A stretch of 5,932 bases of DNA from Bacillota bacterium (GTDB taxonomy: Bacteria > Bacillota > Clostridia > Lachnospirales > WQUN01), in the NCBI GenBank assembly GCA_009782085.1, contig WQUN01000080.1, positions 1 through 5,932 of the forward strand, in the 5' to 3' direction. Position numbers and translations under genes: made by a program. Numbering within the stretch: position 1 is the first letter of the stretch; every line of letters starts with the position of its first letter. The notes beneath the pieces are model-generated. The model was not told where the DNA came from and ran no database searches. It worked only from the letters and a program-made list of their open reading frames with translations. This document shows positions 5,325 through 5,932 of this stretch, in pieces.

Positions 5325-5932
5325 ATGGAACACGCGATCGTCATCCCCGCCCTTAACCCCGACAAAAAGATGCTTGTTTTGGTAGACGAACTGACCAAAA
5401 TGGGTGCCGGTAGGATCATTGTCGTGGACGACGGGAGCGCCGACGCCAGCAAGAAGGTCTTCAGGCAGCTGAGGAGCCGGGAGAACGTCGTGCTCCTACG
5501 GCACCTCGTGAACAAGGGAAAGGGCGCGGCGCTGAAAACCGCCTTTTCCTACTGTTTCGAACACCTCAGGGACACCGTGTCGGGCGTGATAACCGCGGAC
5601 TGCGACGGCCAGCACACGCCGCGGGACATATTCAGGATATCCGAGGCTTTGGCAGCGGCCCCGGACTGCCTGATTTTGGGCGTGCGGGATTTCGCCGGGG
5701 CCGCCGTGCCCAGGCGCAGCCTGATGGGCAACAGGGTCACGAGCCGCTTTTTCAGCCTGATGTACCACGTATACCTTCCGGACACCCAGACCGGGCTCCG
5801 CGGCATACCCGCGTCCGAGCTGGAGTGGATGACGAAGCTGACGGGGCAGAAGTACGACTACGAGATAAACATGCTGATACAAGCCAAGCGCCGCAAAATC
5901 GGTTTCAGGCAGATCGGCATAGAGGTCGTGTA
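5325..5932 (+). CDS. Family 2 glycosyltransferase, DPMS-like, partial (probable GT2-GtrA fusion)
   Basis: The gene is cut by the window end after 202 full codons. It starts MEHAIVIPALNPDKK and carries the GT-A nucleotide-sugar fold of dolichyl-phosphate-mannose-synthase-like GT2 enzymes: VVDDGS (33-38), NKGKGAAL (63-70), ADCDGQH (91-97; the D92-x-D94 metal/nucleotide site), LGVRDF (118-123) and DTQTGLRG (153-160). Such enzymes transfer a sugar from a nucleotide donor to a lipid carrier such as undecaprenyl phosphate on the cytoplasmic face of the membrane, for later use in surface glycans. The wording of the motifs, especially LGVRDF and DTQTGLRGIP, is that of bifunctional GT2/GtrA proteins of Clostridia, in which a four-helix GtrA membrane domain follows; that part would lie beyond the window. 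The start is set by AGGAGGT at 5314-5320. It has its own promoter and a repeat-filled leader. Family is secure; donor sugar and acceptor cannot be read from the sequence. Confidence 0.92.
   Translation, partial: MEHAIVIPALNPDKKMLVLVDELTKMGAGRIIVVDDGSADASKKVFRQLRSRENVVLLRHLVNKGKGAALKTAFSYCFEHLRDTVSGVITADCDGQHTPRDIFRISEALAAAPDCLILGVRDFAGAAVPRRSLMGNRVTSRFFSLMYHVYLPDTQTGLRGIPASELEWMTKLTGQKYDYEINMLIQAKRRKIGFRQIGIEVV

Overview
The window is a GC-rich bacterial chromosome segment whose genes all run on the + strand. Strong Shine-Dalgarno sites, two TTG starts, sigma-A-type promoters, the lepA-hemW pair and a GT2 glycosyltransferase of the kind often fused to GtrA all fit Bacillota, most likely a GC-rich Clostridia-like lineage. 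That placement is an inference, and another phylum is possible. No phage, CRISPR, rRNA or tRNA signal was seen, and I found no clear new multi-gene system. The unusual content is repetitive DNA.

Layout: 1-182 is AT-rich upstream DNA with a good promoter at 111-139. 183-1538 is dprA, with about 90 residues of heptapeptide-repeat sequence inserted just before its Rossmann core. 1539-1840 is AT-richer: a GC hairpin at the dprA stop, a short 7-bp repeat array, and a small ribbon-helix-helix-like gene (1627-1788). 1841-3655 is lepA (EF4), starting at TTG rather than at the upstream ATG. 3693-3827 is a 44-residue ORF of unknown function that joins hemW (3824-4981) by an ATGA overlap. 4982-5324 is a repeat-built intergenic region. 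5325-5932 is the start of a GT2 glycosyltransferase cut by the window edge.

The hemW-glycosyltransferase gap is built almost wholly of repeats. A TAGAAAC/TGGAAAC array begins on the hemW stop codon. A roughly 115-120 bp palindromic MITE-like element interrupts it at CTAG. The array then resumes, a near-consensus promoter (TTTACA-N17-TATAAT) follows, and an inverted copy of the array runs into the Shine-Dalgarno site of the glycosyltransferase. The two outer arrays share a perfect 34-bp inverted repeat (4988-5021 with 5265-5298) that encloses the promoter. Three separate repeat types here have a period of 7 or 21 bp (intergenic AGTGAAT-like, intergenic TAGAAAC-like, and the 21-bp coding repeat in dprA).

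The genes are housekeeping: DNA uptake/recombination (DprA), ribosome-associated GTPase (LepA), haem trafficking (HemW) and cell-surface glycan synthesis (GT2). LepA, the 44-residue ORF and HemW probably share a transcript. The glycosyltransferase appears to have its own promoter.
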